DNA of 64,000 nt from positions 62,001-126,000 of the forward strand of contig NZ_BONV01000028.1 in the NCBI RefSeq assembly GCF_016862895.1. The letters are read 5' to 3'. This stretch comes from Planotetraspora kaengkrachanensis. GTDB taxonomy: Bacteria; Actinomycetota; Actinomycetes; Streptosporangiales; Streptosporangiaceae. A program made the translations under genes and the position numbers. The notes under the pieces are model-generated. The model did not search any database. It had not been told where the DNA came from and saw only the letters and a list, made by a program, of their open reading frames with translations. Shown here piece after piece: positions 50,171-58,304 of the stretch (positions are counted from its first letter, which is position 1; the number at the start of each line of letters is the position of its first letter).

Positions 50171-51358
50171 TCAGCCTCGCCTGAGGTCTCCCAGCGCGAC
50201 CATGGCGTTGTCAGGCAGGTCGGCGACCCGCAACAGCTCGCCGCGGGACACCCGCCAGGCCAGCAGCCGGGAGGGCCGGCCGCGACTGGCGAAGAGCACC
50301 GTGTCCTCGTCGTACCAGCCCATCACCTGACAGCACCCCTTCCACCGATCAATCCCCGGCAACACAAGTCCCGCGGCGAGCTGCCCTGTCTCGGCGTCCA
50401 GCACCACGATCACTTCGGCCTCGATGACGTCGGCATAGGGCCGCGGGCCTCCGGCGCCGAAGACATCCCCGGCGATACGCCCGCCGCGCAGCCAGCCCGT
50501 CCCCCACCACTCGCCCGTGCCCACGGCGAGTCGAGGGCGCATGCGGCTCAGCAGGGTCCCAGAGGTGTCCCAGCGTGTCAGTTCAGCCACCTGCGATGAG
50601 GGGGTGTGCAGTCGGTAGAGGTCCGTCCCCGGCTCGCCGCCCGCCACCGTCCCGAACCCGGGGTACGGCGCACGACTGACCCTCCCGGTCTCACTGTCCA
50701 CCAGGTACACAGCCTCCTGCTGCTCGACCACGAGCGTGACGCCGTCCGGACGCCAGGAGACGATCTCGTTGAAGCCGGGCACCGGCCATCGGCGGGAGGT
50801 CGCGTCAGTCAGGTCGACGACCACGACCTCATCCCGCTGTGGAAAGGCCGCCATACGTCCGTCCGGGCTCAGCGCGGTGTCGTCCAAGGCAGATTGCTCG
50901 TTGTGCCCGTCGGTCACACTGGCCAACTCGATGTTGTCCAGTTCGCGTAATCCGCCGTCGTCCCCCAGGGCGAGCACCGGGCCGGGGTCGCCCTTGCCGC
51001 CTCGTTGGAACAACGCCAGCGCCTGCGCCATCGGCGCGGTGGACAGCGGAGTGGCGCCGTTCAGCGAGAGTTTGTCAGGAAGGAGCGTCTCCAGCCGGGG
51101 TAGCCGGTCTTCGTCGGCCCTCTCAACGCCTATCCAGATACCCGGAGTCACAGCCCTCGCGGTTACCACCGCCGATGCCGGCACGGATGGCGTGGGCGTG
51201 GCCGCCGACGACGTCGGACTGTCCGCGGACCGCATCCCGGCCGTCCTGGGCCAGGCCGTCACGGCTGCCAGCAGCACTACGAACACGCCTGCTGCCACAA
51301 CCACCCAGCGCGCGCCGCGTCCCCCGTTGCCGCTGTCGAGTACCTCCTGATCGTCCAC
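50171..51358 (-). CDS. Membrane-anchored beta-propeller-like protein
   Basis: 395 residues from GTG 51358 (VDDQEVLDSGNGG), preceded by GGAAGGCG. An N-terminal helix WVVVAAGVFVVLLAAVTAW anchors it; a Ser/Thr/Pro linker follows. The outer part has repeated strands of WD40/TolB-like type (LSPDGRMAAFPQRDEVVVVDL, SWRPDGVTLVVEQQEAVYLVDSETG, VIVVLDAETGQLAAGL). Function unknown; such proteins bind ligands or partner proteins. Confidence 0.8.
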   Translation of the reverse strand: MDDQEVLDSGNGGRGARWVVVAAGVFVVLLAAVTAWPRTAGMRSADSPTSSAATPTPSVPASAVVTARAVTPGIWIGVERADEDRLPRLETLLPDKLSLNGATPLSTAPMAQALALFQRGGKGDPGPVLALGDDGGLRELDNIELASVTDGHNEQSALDDTALSPDGRMAAFPQRDEVVVVDLTDATSRRWPVPGFNEIVSWRPDGVTLVVEQQEAVYLVDSETGRVSRAPYPGFGTVAGGEPGTDLYRLHTPSSQVAELTRWDTSGTLLSRMRPRLAVGTGEWWGTGWLRGGRIAGDVFGAGGPRPYADVIEAEVIVVLDAETGQLAAGLVLPGIDRWKGCCQVMGWYDEDTVLFASRGRPSRLLAWRVSRGELLRVADLPDNAMVALGDLRRG

Positions 51359-51793
51359 ACTTCGCCTTCCTGCCCAGTGAAATGACTCACCAGGTAGTAC
51401 TGACGGGCACGAGAAAAGGTTCCTACCGCTTCGATGGCCCGAGGGACGTCCGGACGCCTCATCGACTTCTGATAACGGCATCCCCGGAGGGGATTAGGCA
51501 AAGCACACTCAACATCATTCGACTTATTTTGGAGGACGCGACTGCCGGCGGAGTGATAAACACGGGAGCAGGCCGGGCTAAGCAGATAGAAGACCAGGAA
51601 GTCGCGTAAGCGATCCTCCGATCACGATGCAGATTCGCGCAGGATTCGTCAGCAAGGTAATCGCGCTTCAGCCCAGGCAGCAGACTTGCCGAATCGATCT
51701 CATAGCGGCGCTACGCCCGCTCGGCGCCGGGCATGCGACCTGGGGGCCGGGCGCTGGACGGTCGTCGTCGCCGCTCGAATGCCTCACTGCGCG
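51359..51793. other. Intergenic stretch, less GC-rich, no gene found
   Basis: 435 bases between two leftward genes. An open frame on the + strand runs to 51609 but lacks a start signal and a recognisable domain. The composition is less GC-biased than elsewhere (for example CACACTCAACATCATTCG), consistent with foreign origin. Confidence 0.4.
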
Positions 51794-52153
51794 CTACGCG
51801 TCGGCGATGTCGCGTAGCGCGAGCGCTTCGGCGTCGGTCAGTCCTTCGCGCGCTGCCACCCTGCGCCGTGCCCGAACCTGCGCACTCGTTTGTGGGCGGT
51901 ATTTCGGATCCCTGGAGCAACCGCAGATCACGAATCCCTCGTAGCGCAGACCCGCCCCCAGAACGGCCGCGACCGCTGCCCACTGGCTGTCGTCGGACTT
52001 GCGCGGTGCCGCGAAGTCGTGGCCAGCGAAGACCATCGGCCTCCGACAGCGCGTGCAGAGATGCTCCGCGTCGTCCCACAGGAATTTATGACTCTGGCGA
52101 CATGGAACGCACACGTAGTGGACCTTGTAGACAACCGACGTATAGGTACACAC
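51794..52153 (-). CDS. Zinc-ribbon protein, paralogue of the gene at 52640
   Basis: 119 residues from GTG 52153, the nearest start to the conserved part; no good ribosome-binding site is seen and ATG 52195 is possible. Two zinc knuckles CVPCRQSHKF and CTRCRRPMVF are followed by HDFAAPRKSDDSQWAAVAAVLGAGLRYEGFVICGCSRDPKYRPQTSAQVRARRRVAAREGLTDAEALA. The same layout (CxPCR, CxRC, AAPR-SD, W, L-AG-R, GYRPRT, EVRAR) is found in the gene at 52640. Function unknown. Confidence 0.7.
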   Translation of the reverse strand: MCTYTSVVYKVHYVCVPCRQSHKFLWDDAEHLCTRCRRPMVFAGHDFAAPRKSDDSQWAAVAAVLGAGLRYEGFVICGCSRDPKYRPQTSAQVRARRRVAAREGLTDAEALALRDIADA

Positions 52154-52302
52154 GGTGACAGGATATCCGCGCCTCTCTCCGGAGTCCCTTCTCATCAAAG
52201 CAGCAGGACGGCACCAGGCGAATGGACAGACAACTACAGCTGCACCAGGGGTGCCGACCCGAGAGGCGGCCATTCAATGGCAGAGAGCGGTCTGACTTTC
52301 CA

Positions 52303-52635
52303 GTGCTGGCGCGACGGGATCTTGTCACCCTCGCGGACCTTCTCACAGCTCTGGGTCCGATGATCGAGGGCTACCGGTGGCGGCTGGTGATGGACGAGGT
52401 AATCAGCCACCGCTATCAGGAGATCGTCGAAGCCGCAGAAGGCTCCCTCGTGGAAACTGAGCAACTTGTCATGATGTTCGGAGACGATGCTCAGCTCATT
52501 GACGGCGAGCTGACCGCTCATGATGCGGACGGCGCGATCGTCGATCTGAAGATATGTGCCCTGGACAGGCCCTTACAGCCCTGCGGGGCAGCTCGAATAC
52601 CCTGTCGACCTTGGTCGGCGGCGGGCCTACTCTGA
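52303..52635 (+). CDS. Hypothetical protein upstream of zinc-ribbon gene
   Basis: An open frame from GTG 52303 (ATG 52222 is a longer option) to 52635 encodes about 110 residues. The part LADLLTALGPMIEGYRWRLVMDEVISHRYQEIVEAAEGSLVETEQLVMMFGDDAQLIDGEL has the hydrophobic/charged balance of a folded protein; the end is less convincing. It stops 4 bases before the zinc-ribbon start. No family recognised. Confidence 0.45.
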   Translation: MLARRDLVTLADLLTALGPMIEGYRWRLVMDEVISHRYQEIVEAAEGSLVETEQLVMMFGDDAQLIDGELTAHDADGAIVDLKICALDRPLQPCGAARIPCRPWSAAGLL

Positions 52636-52639
52636 CCGC

Positions 52640-52975
52640 ATGGCTCATGGGAAGACCTCCTTCGTCTGCTTGCCCTGCCGCGCTTCGTACAAGCAGCCCT
52701 ATCCCGGCCGGGGCGTCGACGACCGGCTCTGCCCGCGCTGCGCCGAGCCGCTTATACATGTCGGTTCTGCCTTCGCGGCGCCGCGTCGTAGCGACAAGGC
52801 CGGTTGGCGAACGCTCTCGGTTCTGCTGAACGCAGGTGTCCGCTTTCACAAGAGTTGTTGTGGCGGCCCCGGCTATCGACCGCGCACGCTCAGCGAGGTA
52901 CGAGCACGCATGGCGTACGCCCGCAGCACCGGAGAACCGTTCTCCAGAGCGCTAGTGCGCCGCGAACTGCCCTAG
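52640..52975 (+). CDS. Zinc-ribbon protein (CLPCRASYKQ type)
   Basis: 111 residues from ATG 52640 (MAHGKTSFVCLPCRASYKQP). Zinc ligands are CLPC and CPRC; then AEPLIHVGSAFAAPRRSDKAGWRTLSVLLNAGVRFHKSCCGGPGYRPRTLSEVRARMAYARSTGEP. Such short proteins are widespread in actinomycetes and have sometimes carried a misleading deoxyxylulose-phosphate synthase label; nothing in the sequence supports that enzyme. It is a paralogue of the gene at 51794 and separated from it by a hypothetical gene. Confidence 0.82.
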   Translation: MAHGKTSFVCLPCRASYKQPYPGRGVDDRLCPRCAEPLIHVGSAFAAPRRSDKAGWRTLSVLLNAGVRFHKSCCGGPGYRPRTLSEVRARMAYARSTGEPFSRALVRRELP

Positions 52976-52976
52976 G

Positions 52977-53075
52977 AGAGTCCACCGAGCGCCTTTCCAG
53001 CTTGTCCAGGGCGGTGGCCTGGTGCTCTGGCAGCACGTGAGCGTAGGTGTCCATCGTCAGCACGATTGTGCTGCT
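52977..53075 (-). pseudogene. Tyrosine recombinase C-terminal remnant
   Basis: About 33 codons read SSTIVLTMDTYAHVLPEHQA followed by TALDKLERRSVDS, matching the end of phage-type tyrosine integrases, where TMDTYAHVLP contains the nucleophilic Tyr. The upstream catalytic R-K-H-R region is absent, so only the tail remains. It indicates an old integrative element. The surrounding 53076-53268 shows no gene. Confidence 0.78.
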
Positions 53076-53268
53076 TCCCCTTCGGGCGGGTCGACGGCAT
53101 ACGGGATGATCAGCAGGGCGGGCGTACGCGCCGGTGCGCAACCGTGGACACTGATGGCGTGAACGATCGTCCCGACGTAGCCACCAAACCCATGACCGCC
53201 CGCGTCCCCGTACACGACTAATCAGGCGGGCTTGCGCCTGTGCGGCGCCCGAAGCTCGTTCCTGGCGC

Positions 53269-54774
53269 CTACTCGCCGTCTGTATCGGCCGCGGGCGATG
53301 GCGTCGTGCCGTCCGCGACGCGACCGGCACGGATGATGCCCAATCCCACCAGCGCCGCAGCCAAGACGGTGAGCGCGAGGCCAGCCCAGGTGACCGCTTC
53401 ACGGAACTCCGTGGTCTGGTGAGTGCTCCAGCTCGACGTGGCGATATCGCCGGTGAAGAGCGCTGCGAGGATGGTCCCGCTGGCAGCGATGCCGATTCCG
53501 GTGGTGACTTCGCTGGCCGTGTCCACTAGCGCCGCTCCGATGGTGGTGCGGTTGGTCGGGAGGCCACGCATCACGTTGGTCCCGGCGACGACACCTACGA
53601 CGCGCATACCGGCGGCGACGAGCACGAGCGCGAGGGCGACCCACACGTACCCGAAGCGGCCCAGCAGCCCGTAGACGGCGAGCCCGCACACGACAGCTCC
53701 GGCGCTGAGCCAGGCGGCCTTGTCGAGACCGACGCGCGTGACCAGCGGACCGATGAGAGCACCGCCAGCGATGAGCACGACGACCTGCGGGAACATTCCC
53801 ATAGCCGCTTGAGCAGGTGTCCAGCCCCAATCGAGCTGGAGCTGCAGGGTCACGAGGTAACCGAGGCCGGCGGTCGCAAGGCCTGCGCCGGCCTTGAACG
53901 CCAGGCCGCTCGACACGAGTGGGCGAGCGACGAGTTTGAGGTCGAGCAGCGGATAGCGGGCAGAACGCTCCCGGACGACGAACAGCACTGCCATCACGAT
54001 GGCCGCTGCCGTGGTCAGCAACGGGAGAGGTGATGCGGTGCCCGCGTCGACGAACAGCGTCGGTGCGACCAGTGCGAGCATGATCGTGGCCGTGCCGAGC
54101 AGGGCACCCGCGCCATCGATCGGGTCGCGGTGCAGCTCGTCCACCCTGTCAGCGGGGATGCCGCGTCGAATGCCGATGAACGCGAGTGCGGCGATCGGCA
54201 CGTTCACCAGCAGCAGCACCTGCCACGGAGCGAACGCGAGCACGAAGCCGCCTGCCGTGGGCCCGATCGCGAGTCCGACCAGGCCCACGGTCGAGATCAG
54301 CGTCGTCGCACGGACGCGGAGCCCGTCCTCGTCGAACAGGCGGAACGCCAAGGCGAGGGAGCCTGGCGTCGTCATCGCGGCCGCGACGCCCATTGCCGCG
54401 CGAATCGCGATGAGCTGCTCCGCCGTGGTGACGAACGCGGTTGCCAGACTTGCCGCACCCAGCAGCACCAGCCCGACCAGCATGACCTTGCGGCGGCCCA
54501 CCCGGTCAGCCAGCGCGCCGAGGGCCAGCATCAGCCCGCCGAACACGACGGCATACACGCCCGTGACCCACTGCAGCACAGTCGTCGACGCCGACAGTTC
54601 AAGGCCGATGGTCGGCAGTGCGACGTTGAGGATCGAGTTGTCGAGCACCTCGAACAGAAACACCGCTGACAGCCCTGCGAGCGCTACGCCCGCTTCACGG
54701 AGGGAGCGCGGTGAGGGAGAGACTTCGGTGGGAGCGCCGACGTTCTCGACAGCTCCAGTACGACGGACATTCAC
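53269..54774 (-). CDS. MFS drug exporter, DHA2 (EmrB/QacA) type
   Basis: 501 residues with 14 predicted TM helices. Motif A GALADRVGRRKVMLVG and the DHA2 start FLFEVLDNSILNVALPTIGLELSAS...LQWVTGVYAVVFGGLMLALG are clear; motif C-like GPTAGGFVLAFAPWQVLLLVNVPI follows. It exports lipophilic drugs or antibiotics by proton antiport. No TetR/MarR regulator stands next to it. The gene lies beside the integrase remnant, so it may have come with the element. Confidence 0.92.
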   Translation of the reverse strand: MNVRRTGAVENVGAPTEVSPSPRSLREAGVALAGLSAVFLFEVLDNSILNVALPTIGLELSASTTVLQWVTGVYAVVFGGLMLALGALADRVGRRKVMLVGLVLLGAASLATAFVTTAEQLIAIRAAMGVAAAMTTPGSLALAFRLFDEDGLRVRATTLISTVGLVGLAIGPTAGGFVLAFAPWQVLLLVNVPIAALAFIGIRRGIPADRVDELHRDPIDGAGALLGTATIMLALVAPTLFVDAGTASPLPLLTTAAAIVMAVLFVVRERSARYPLLDLKLVARPLVSSGLAFKAGAGLATAGLGYLVTLQLQLDWGWTPAQAAMGMFPQVVVLIAGGALIGPLVTRVGLDKAAWLSAGAVVCGLAVYGLLGRFGYVWVALALVLVAAGMRVVGVVAGTNVMRGLPTNRTTIGAALVDTASEVTTGIGIAASGTILAALFTGDIATSSWSTHQTTEFREAVTWAGLALTVLAAALVGLGIIRAGRVADGTTPSPAADTDGE

Positions 54775-55029
54775 TGCGCACTCCTTCGATGTGAAGAAGT
54801 GGCGGACCGTCCGGTACCGCGTATGCGCGCGTGGCCCCTACTCCATCAACCGGCGTCGATGCCCAGCAGTGAACACACGTTTCTACTTCCAGTGCTCCGA
54901 CACTACACCCGGCCCGAAGATCACGTCGCGGCCCTCCGCCGCTACAGAACCTCGCTCAACGCCCGAACCCTTCAGCGTCGCGGCCGGATCGCTTCGCGGA
55001 CCCTTGACACGGGGGACTGTTCCGGGCAC

Positions 55030-55569
55030 TTAGGACGGGGGCGAATCGGGGGCCGGGCCGCGCGCATGGAGTACCTCACGCTTGCGGCCGAAGATGACAA
55101 GCGCGGCGACTACGTAGAAGCCGCCTGCCAGGGCGAAAGCATAAGTATCCGCAGCAGCGGATCCCCACTTAGGATCGATGATGTCTATCAGTGCAGGTTT
55201 GTCGACTTCATAGCGGATCAGCACGCGATCCCCAGGCTTCGGCGCAGGGCGAGGATTTTGAATCGTATCCAACTGCGTTGAAAACTCCTCTCCCGCAACC
55301 GTGGCGAACGCGATATCTACTCGATTCGACCGCACGCTCCTGGGCGTCGAACCAAAACTCTTTATCAGTCCATACGTGGAAATCGTCTCGCCATGGGTCC
55401 TGGATTGCTGGTCCAGTTGCAGGTAGACAATACCCGACAATACAAGCAGGGTTATGCCCACCACGGGCAGCAAAGCCCGCAGCAATTTCACGCCACTTAA
55501 CACGATGAGCACTAATCCTGCTAGTAGCAGGAAAACAGAAACAGCCGGCCACCAGTAGAGAACATCCAT
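55030..55569 (-). CDS. DUF3592-type membrane protein
   Basis: 179 residues. Two TM helices open the chain (WWPAVSVFLLLAGLVLIVLSGVKLLRALLPVVGITLLVLSGIVYL), a beta-rich outer part follows with VDIAFATVAGEEF...KPGDRVLIRYEVDKPALIDIIDPKW, and a last helix AFALAGGFYVVAALVIF. This is the DUF3592 layout. Base composition is lower in GC than in its neighbours, consistent with transfer. Function unknown. Confidence 0.82.
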   Translation of the reverse strand: MDVLYWWPAVSVFLLLAGLVLIVLSGVKLLRALLPVVGITLLVLSGIVYLQLDQQSRTHGETISTYGLIKSFGSTPRSVRSNRVDIAFATVAGEEFSTQLDTIQNPRPAPKPGDRVLIRYEVDKPALIDIIDPKWGSAAADTYAFALAGGFYVVAALVIFGRKREVLHARGPAPDSPPS

Positions 55570-55739
55570 TTAATGAGCCATTTCATCCGAGCTGAGATAT
55601 TGAGTACGGCCATGGAGATCAAGGGGCCGCACAAACAGAGAAAGGGCCGTCAAGCGTGACCTCAGTGGCGTTCGACGTACGGTCGATCCAATATTGCGAC
55701 CCTGCCCGCGTCCTTCGGCTCCGTCGTGCGGCCAGGACG

Positions 55740-56171
55740 TCAGAGTTCCCGGTCTTCGGCCAGGTCTTCCCACGCCAACTCCCGGAACGCCGGCAGAACG
55801 TCCTCCCCGACGGGCAGCGAGACGTCGGCCTGAAACCATGCCACGACGAGCACGGATTCGCACCACACGGAGTCGTCGTCCTTGCGTAACGGTGACCCGC
55901 TGAAAACACCCACGCACCGCACGGCGGGCAACACCTCAACCGGCCCCAAGCGGCCGGGCTTCTCATCCGGGTAGGTCCGCGGCGGGTCGATGAGATGGAA
56001 CGGCATCGACGGGTAGCTCGTTCGTGCCCAACTGCTGAGGCTCGAAATGGCTCTGTCGTTCACCCTGGCGCATGGGTAGCCCTCCAACAACCCGTCGTAC
56101 GTAGCAGAGAGCTCGACGGTCGAAAGGGCAAGGTCTCGTCCCGACGAGCGCCGAACATGCGCAAGGGGCAT
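55740..56171 (-). CDS. Conserved hypothetical protein
   Basis: 143 residues from ATG 56171 (MPLAHVRRSSGRDLALSTVELSATYDGLLEGYPC), chosen because AGGAAG lies 7-8 bases upstream. Other features are PFHLIDPPRTYPDEKPGRLGPVEVLPAVRCVGVF and the Trp/Asp-rich end VAWFQADVSLPVGEDVLPAFRELAWEDLAED. I associate the TYDGLLEGYPC opening with actinomycete orphan genes, function unknown. Gap 55570-55739 contains no gene. Confidence 0.7.
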   Translation of the reverse strand: MPLAHVRRSSGRDLALSTVELSATYDGLLEGYPCARVNDRAISSLSSWARTSYPSMPFHLIDPPRTYPDEKPGRLGPVEVLPAVRCVGVFSGSPLRKDDDSVWCESVLVVAWFQADVSLPVGEDVLPAFRELAWEDLAEDREL

Positions 56172-56274
56172 CAAACCGGCTTCCTGTGAGGAGTCACCGC
56201 GACGACGCACCAGCGGCGCCATACGTGGTCATTTCCTCACAATCGAACCATCACCGCGATGCCTTCGGCTCCTC

Positions 56275-56308
56275 ATTGAGCGAACCCCGTAATTGAGCGA
56301 ACCCCGTA
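56275..56308. repeat. 17-bp exact tandem duplication
   Basis: ATTGAGCGAACCCCGTA occurs twice back to back (56275-56291 and 56292-56308) between the conserved hypothetical gene and the MDR oxidoreductase. The size suggests slippage or the scar of an excised insertion. Confidence 0.9.
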
Positions 56309-56375
56309 GACGTCATGCCAGGCGGCTCAACAGCTTGCCTCCAGCGATCTTCACGGCGCCCCGCGTCGTCACAAG

Positions 56376-57386
56376 TCACAAACCGGGGCCGACGCGCAGC
56401 ACGATGCGGCCGCGGTATCGGCGGGACTCTCCGCGGGCGGCGGCCTCTACGTCCTCGTGTGCGGCGCGTGCCTGGGCCAGCGGGAGGACCGTGGTGTCCA
56501 GGCGGAGGCCGTCGCGGGGCAGCCGCCGGTTGATCCAGGCGGCGGCCTCGGCCAGCTCCGCAGTGGTGGCCAGGCTGATCGCGAAGCCGACCACGGACCG
56601 GTCGTGCGTGTAGAGGCGGCCGACGTCGAAGGAGTCGTCGCCCTGCGCGTTCGCCAGCCCCGCCATCACCAGGACGCGTCCCCGGTCGGCGAGCGCGTCG
56701 ACCGCGGACCTCAGGGAGTCACGCCCGGTCGTGTCGCAGTAGACGTCGACACCTCGGGGGGCCGCGCCGCGCAGGGCCGCGACCGGATCGGCCGCGGTGG
56801 AGTCGATCACCGCGTCGGCGCCCAGCTCGGCGCAGTACTCGGTGTTGCGGGAACCGCGGGCGGCGGCGATCACACGGACGCCGAGGTCCTTGGCGATGCG
56901 GATGAGGCATGTCCCGACGGCCCCGTTGCCACCGGCCACGAACAGCGTCTCCCCGGAGCGCATGCGGGCGTGGTGGACCAGGCCCGTGTAGGCGGTGGCG
57001 GCCGGATGCAGCACGGCGACGGCGTCGAGCGGATCCACCCCGTCGGGCAGCCGGTAGAGCCGGTCGGCCGGGACGCACGCGAGTTCCGCTGACGCGCCCT
57101 GCCGCCCGCCGTACCCGAGGCTGTTGGTCCAGACGCGGGTGCCGGGCGCGAGCCCGGAGGCGCCGGGGTCGGCCACCTCGCCGACAAGGTCACGGCCGAG
57201 CACCAGCGGCAGGGGAATCGGTGTGTGATAGGCGCCGGAGCGCACGAACGTGTCCACCCGGTTGACGGCCGTCGCGGCCACCCGGACAAGGACCTCGCCG
57301 GGGGCGGCCACCGGGTCGGGGAGCTCACCGAAGCGGATCGAGGACGCGGGGCCGCGCTGGTCGACGTAAGCCGCACGGATGATCAC
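56376..57386 (-). CDS. Zinc-free MDR oxidoreductase (quinone/enone reductase-like)
   Basis: 336 residues from GTG 57386 (VIIRAAYVDQRGPASSIRFGELPDP), right after AAGGGGGGTG; GTG 57389 is equivalent. It has GEVLVRVAATAVNRVDTFVRSGAY, LVLGRDLVGEVADPG and the nucleotide fold ETLFVAGGNGAVGTCLIRIAKDLGVRVIAAARG. It follows the GntR gene by 44 bases on the same strand. Confidence 0.9.
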   Translation of the reverse strand: MIIRAAYVDQRGPASSIRFGELPDPVAAPGEVLVRVAATAVNRVDTFVRSGAYHTPIPLPLVLGRDLVGEVADPGASGLAPGTRVWTNSLGYGGRQGASAELACVPADRLYRLPDGVDPLDAVAVLHPAATAYTGLVHHARMRSGETLFVAGGNGAVGTCLIRIAKDLGVRVIAAARGSRNTEYCAELGADAVIDSTAADPVAALRGAAPRGVDVYCDTTGRDSLRSAVDALADRGRVLVMAGLANAQGDDSFDVGRLYTHDRSVVGFAISLATTAELAEAAAWINRRLPRDGLRLDTTVLPLAQARAAHEDVEAAARGESRRYRGRIVLRVGPGL

Positions 57387-57430
57387 CACCCCCCTTCGTC
57401 GATCTTCACATCGTCTCAAACGCCGGCGTT

Positions 57431-58129
57431 CTAGCCGCGGATCTTCTCCACGTCCTGGACGGCCTTGTCCAGCAGGCTCCGCATGGCGGTCTCGGCCGCG
57501 TTCGCGTCTCGCGCCCGGATCGCCTCCACCACCGCCCGGTGGCTCGGCACCGGGTCGTCATGCGTTTCGACGCCGCCGTGCACCAGGCGGTCGCGCTGGG
57601 CAAGGCCGGTCTCCATGACGACCTCCATGCGTTCGAGCAACTCGTTGTGCGTGGCGTTCAGCAGCGCGCGATGGAAGCTCAGGTCGGCGGCGACGGCGGC
57701 GGGCGGGTCGCCGTTCGCGGCGGCCATCTCGTCCAGGGCTCCGGCCAGCGCGGCCAGGTCGTCTTCGGTCGCCCGGCTCGCGGCCAGCCGGGCGGCGGCC
57801 GGCTCGATGATGCCGCGGACCTCGTGCAACTTGTCGAGCAGCCGCGGGTCGGCGCCCTCGGCGAACTGCCAGCGGATCACGTCGCCGTCGAGCAGGTTCC
57901 AGTCCGCGCGGGGCCGGACGAACGTGCCGCGCTTCTGCCTGGCGTCGACCAGGCCCTTGGCGGACAGAACCTTGAGCGCCTCCCGCAGCGCGGTGAGGCT
58001 GACATCGAGCTCCTCCTGGAGCGCGGTCATGTTCAGCGTCTCACCTGCGGCGATCTCTCCGGCGAGGATGCGGCGTGCGATGACCTCGACGGTCTGACCG
58101 TGGACGCCGCGGCGGGCATACTGCGCCAA
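57431..58129 (-). CDS. GntR regulator with FCD domain (DgoR-like)
   Basis: 232 residues from TTG 58129 (read MAQYARRGVHGQTVEVIARRILAGEI). The helix-turn-helix is LNMTALQEELDVSLTALREALKVLSAKGLV, with RGTFVRPRADWNLLDGDVIRW, a feature of DgoR-type regulators of galactonate and related acids. The FCD domain has EVRGIIEPAAARLAA and DLSFHRALLNATHNELLERM. It sits downstream of a secreted alpha-galactosidase, so control of galactoside use is plausible. Confidence 0.88.
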   Translation of the reverse strand: MAQYARRGVHGQTVEVIARRILAGEIAAGETLNMTALQEELDVSLTALREALKVLSAKGLVDARQKRGTFVRPRADWNLLDGDVIRWQFAEGADPRLLDKLHEVRGIIEPAAARLAASRATEDDLAALAGALDEMAAANGDPPAAVAADLSFHRALLNATHNELLERMEVVMETGLAQRDRLVHGGVETHDDPVPSHRAVVEAIRARDANAAETAMRSLLDKAVQDVEKIRG

Positions 58130-58230
58130 CGCTCTTCACACCCTTCTCGCTCGTCCGCATCGATCTTCAGGCTGAGGCTCTCACGCACCCGGACTCCGGA
58201 CCGGCCCCTGGCAGCAGGGTACGCAGGACG

Positions 58231-58270
58231 ATGACGACGGCCCCACCCAGATGACGACGGCCGCACCCAG
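58231..58270. repeat. 20-bp tandem repeat, two copies
   Basis: ATGACGACGGCC(C/G)CACCCAG occurs at 58231-58250 and 58251-58270 with one substitution; a third copy starts at 58271 (ATGA) and then departs. The second copy forms one arm of the terminator that follows. Confidence 0.85.
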
Positions 58271-58294
58271 ATGAATCATCACCTGGGTGCGGCC
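58259..58294 (-). terminator. Terminator of the alpha-galactosidase gene
   Basis: A perfect 12-bp stem GGCCGCACCCAG (58259-58270) with CTGGGTGCGGCC (58283-58294), loop of 12 bases, lies 10 bases past the stop of the alpha-galactosidase gene. The repeated copy at 58239-58250 can form the same arm with one mismatch, giving an alternative hairpin. Confidence 0.85.
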
Positions 58295-58304
58295 GCCGGC
58301 CGGT

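Noticed and set aside
55570-55739. Peptide-like piece YWIDRTSNATEVTLDG on the minus strand
   Set aside because: No start, no family and a length below 60 codons; not enough to call a gene fragment.
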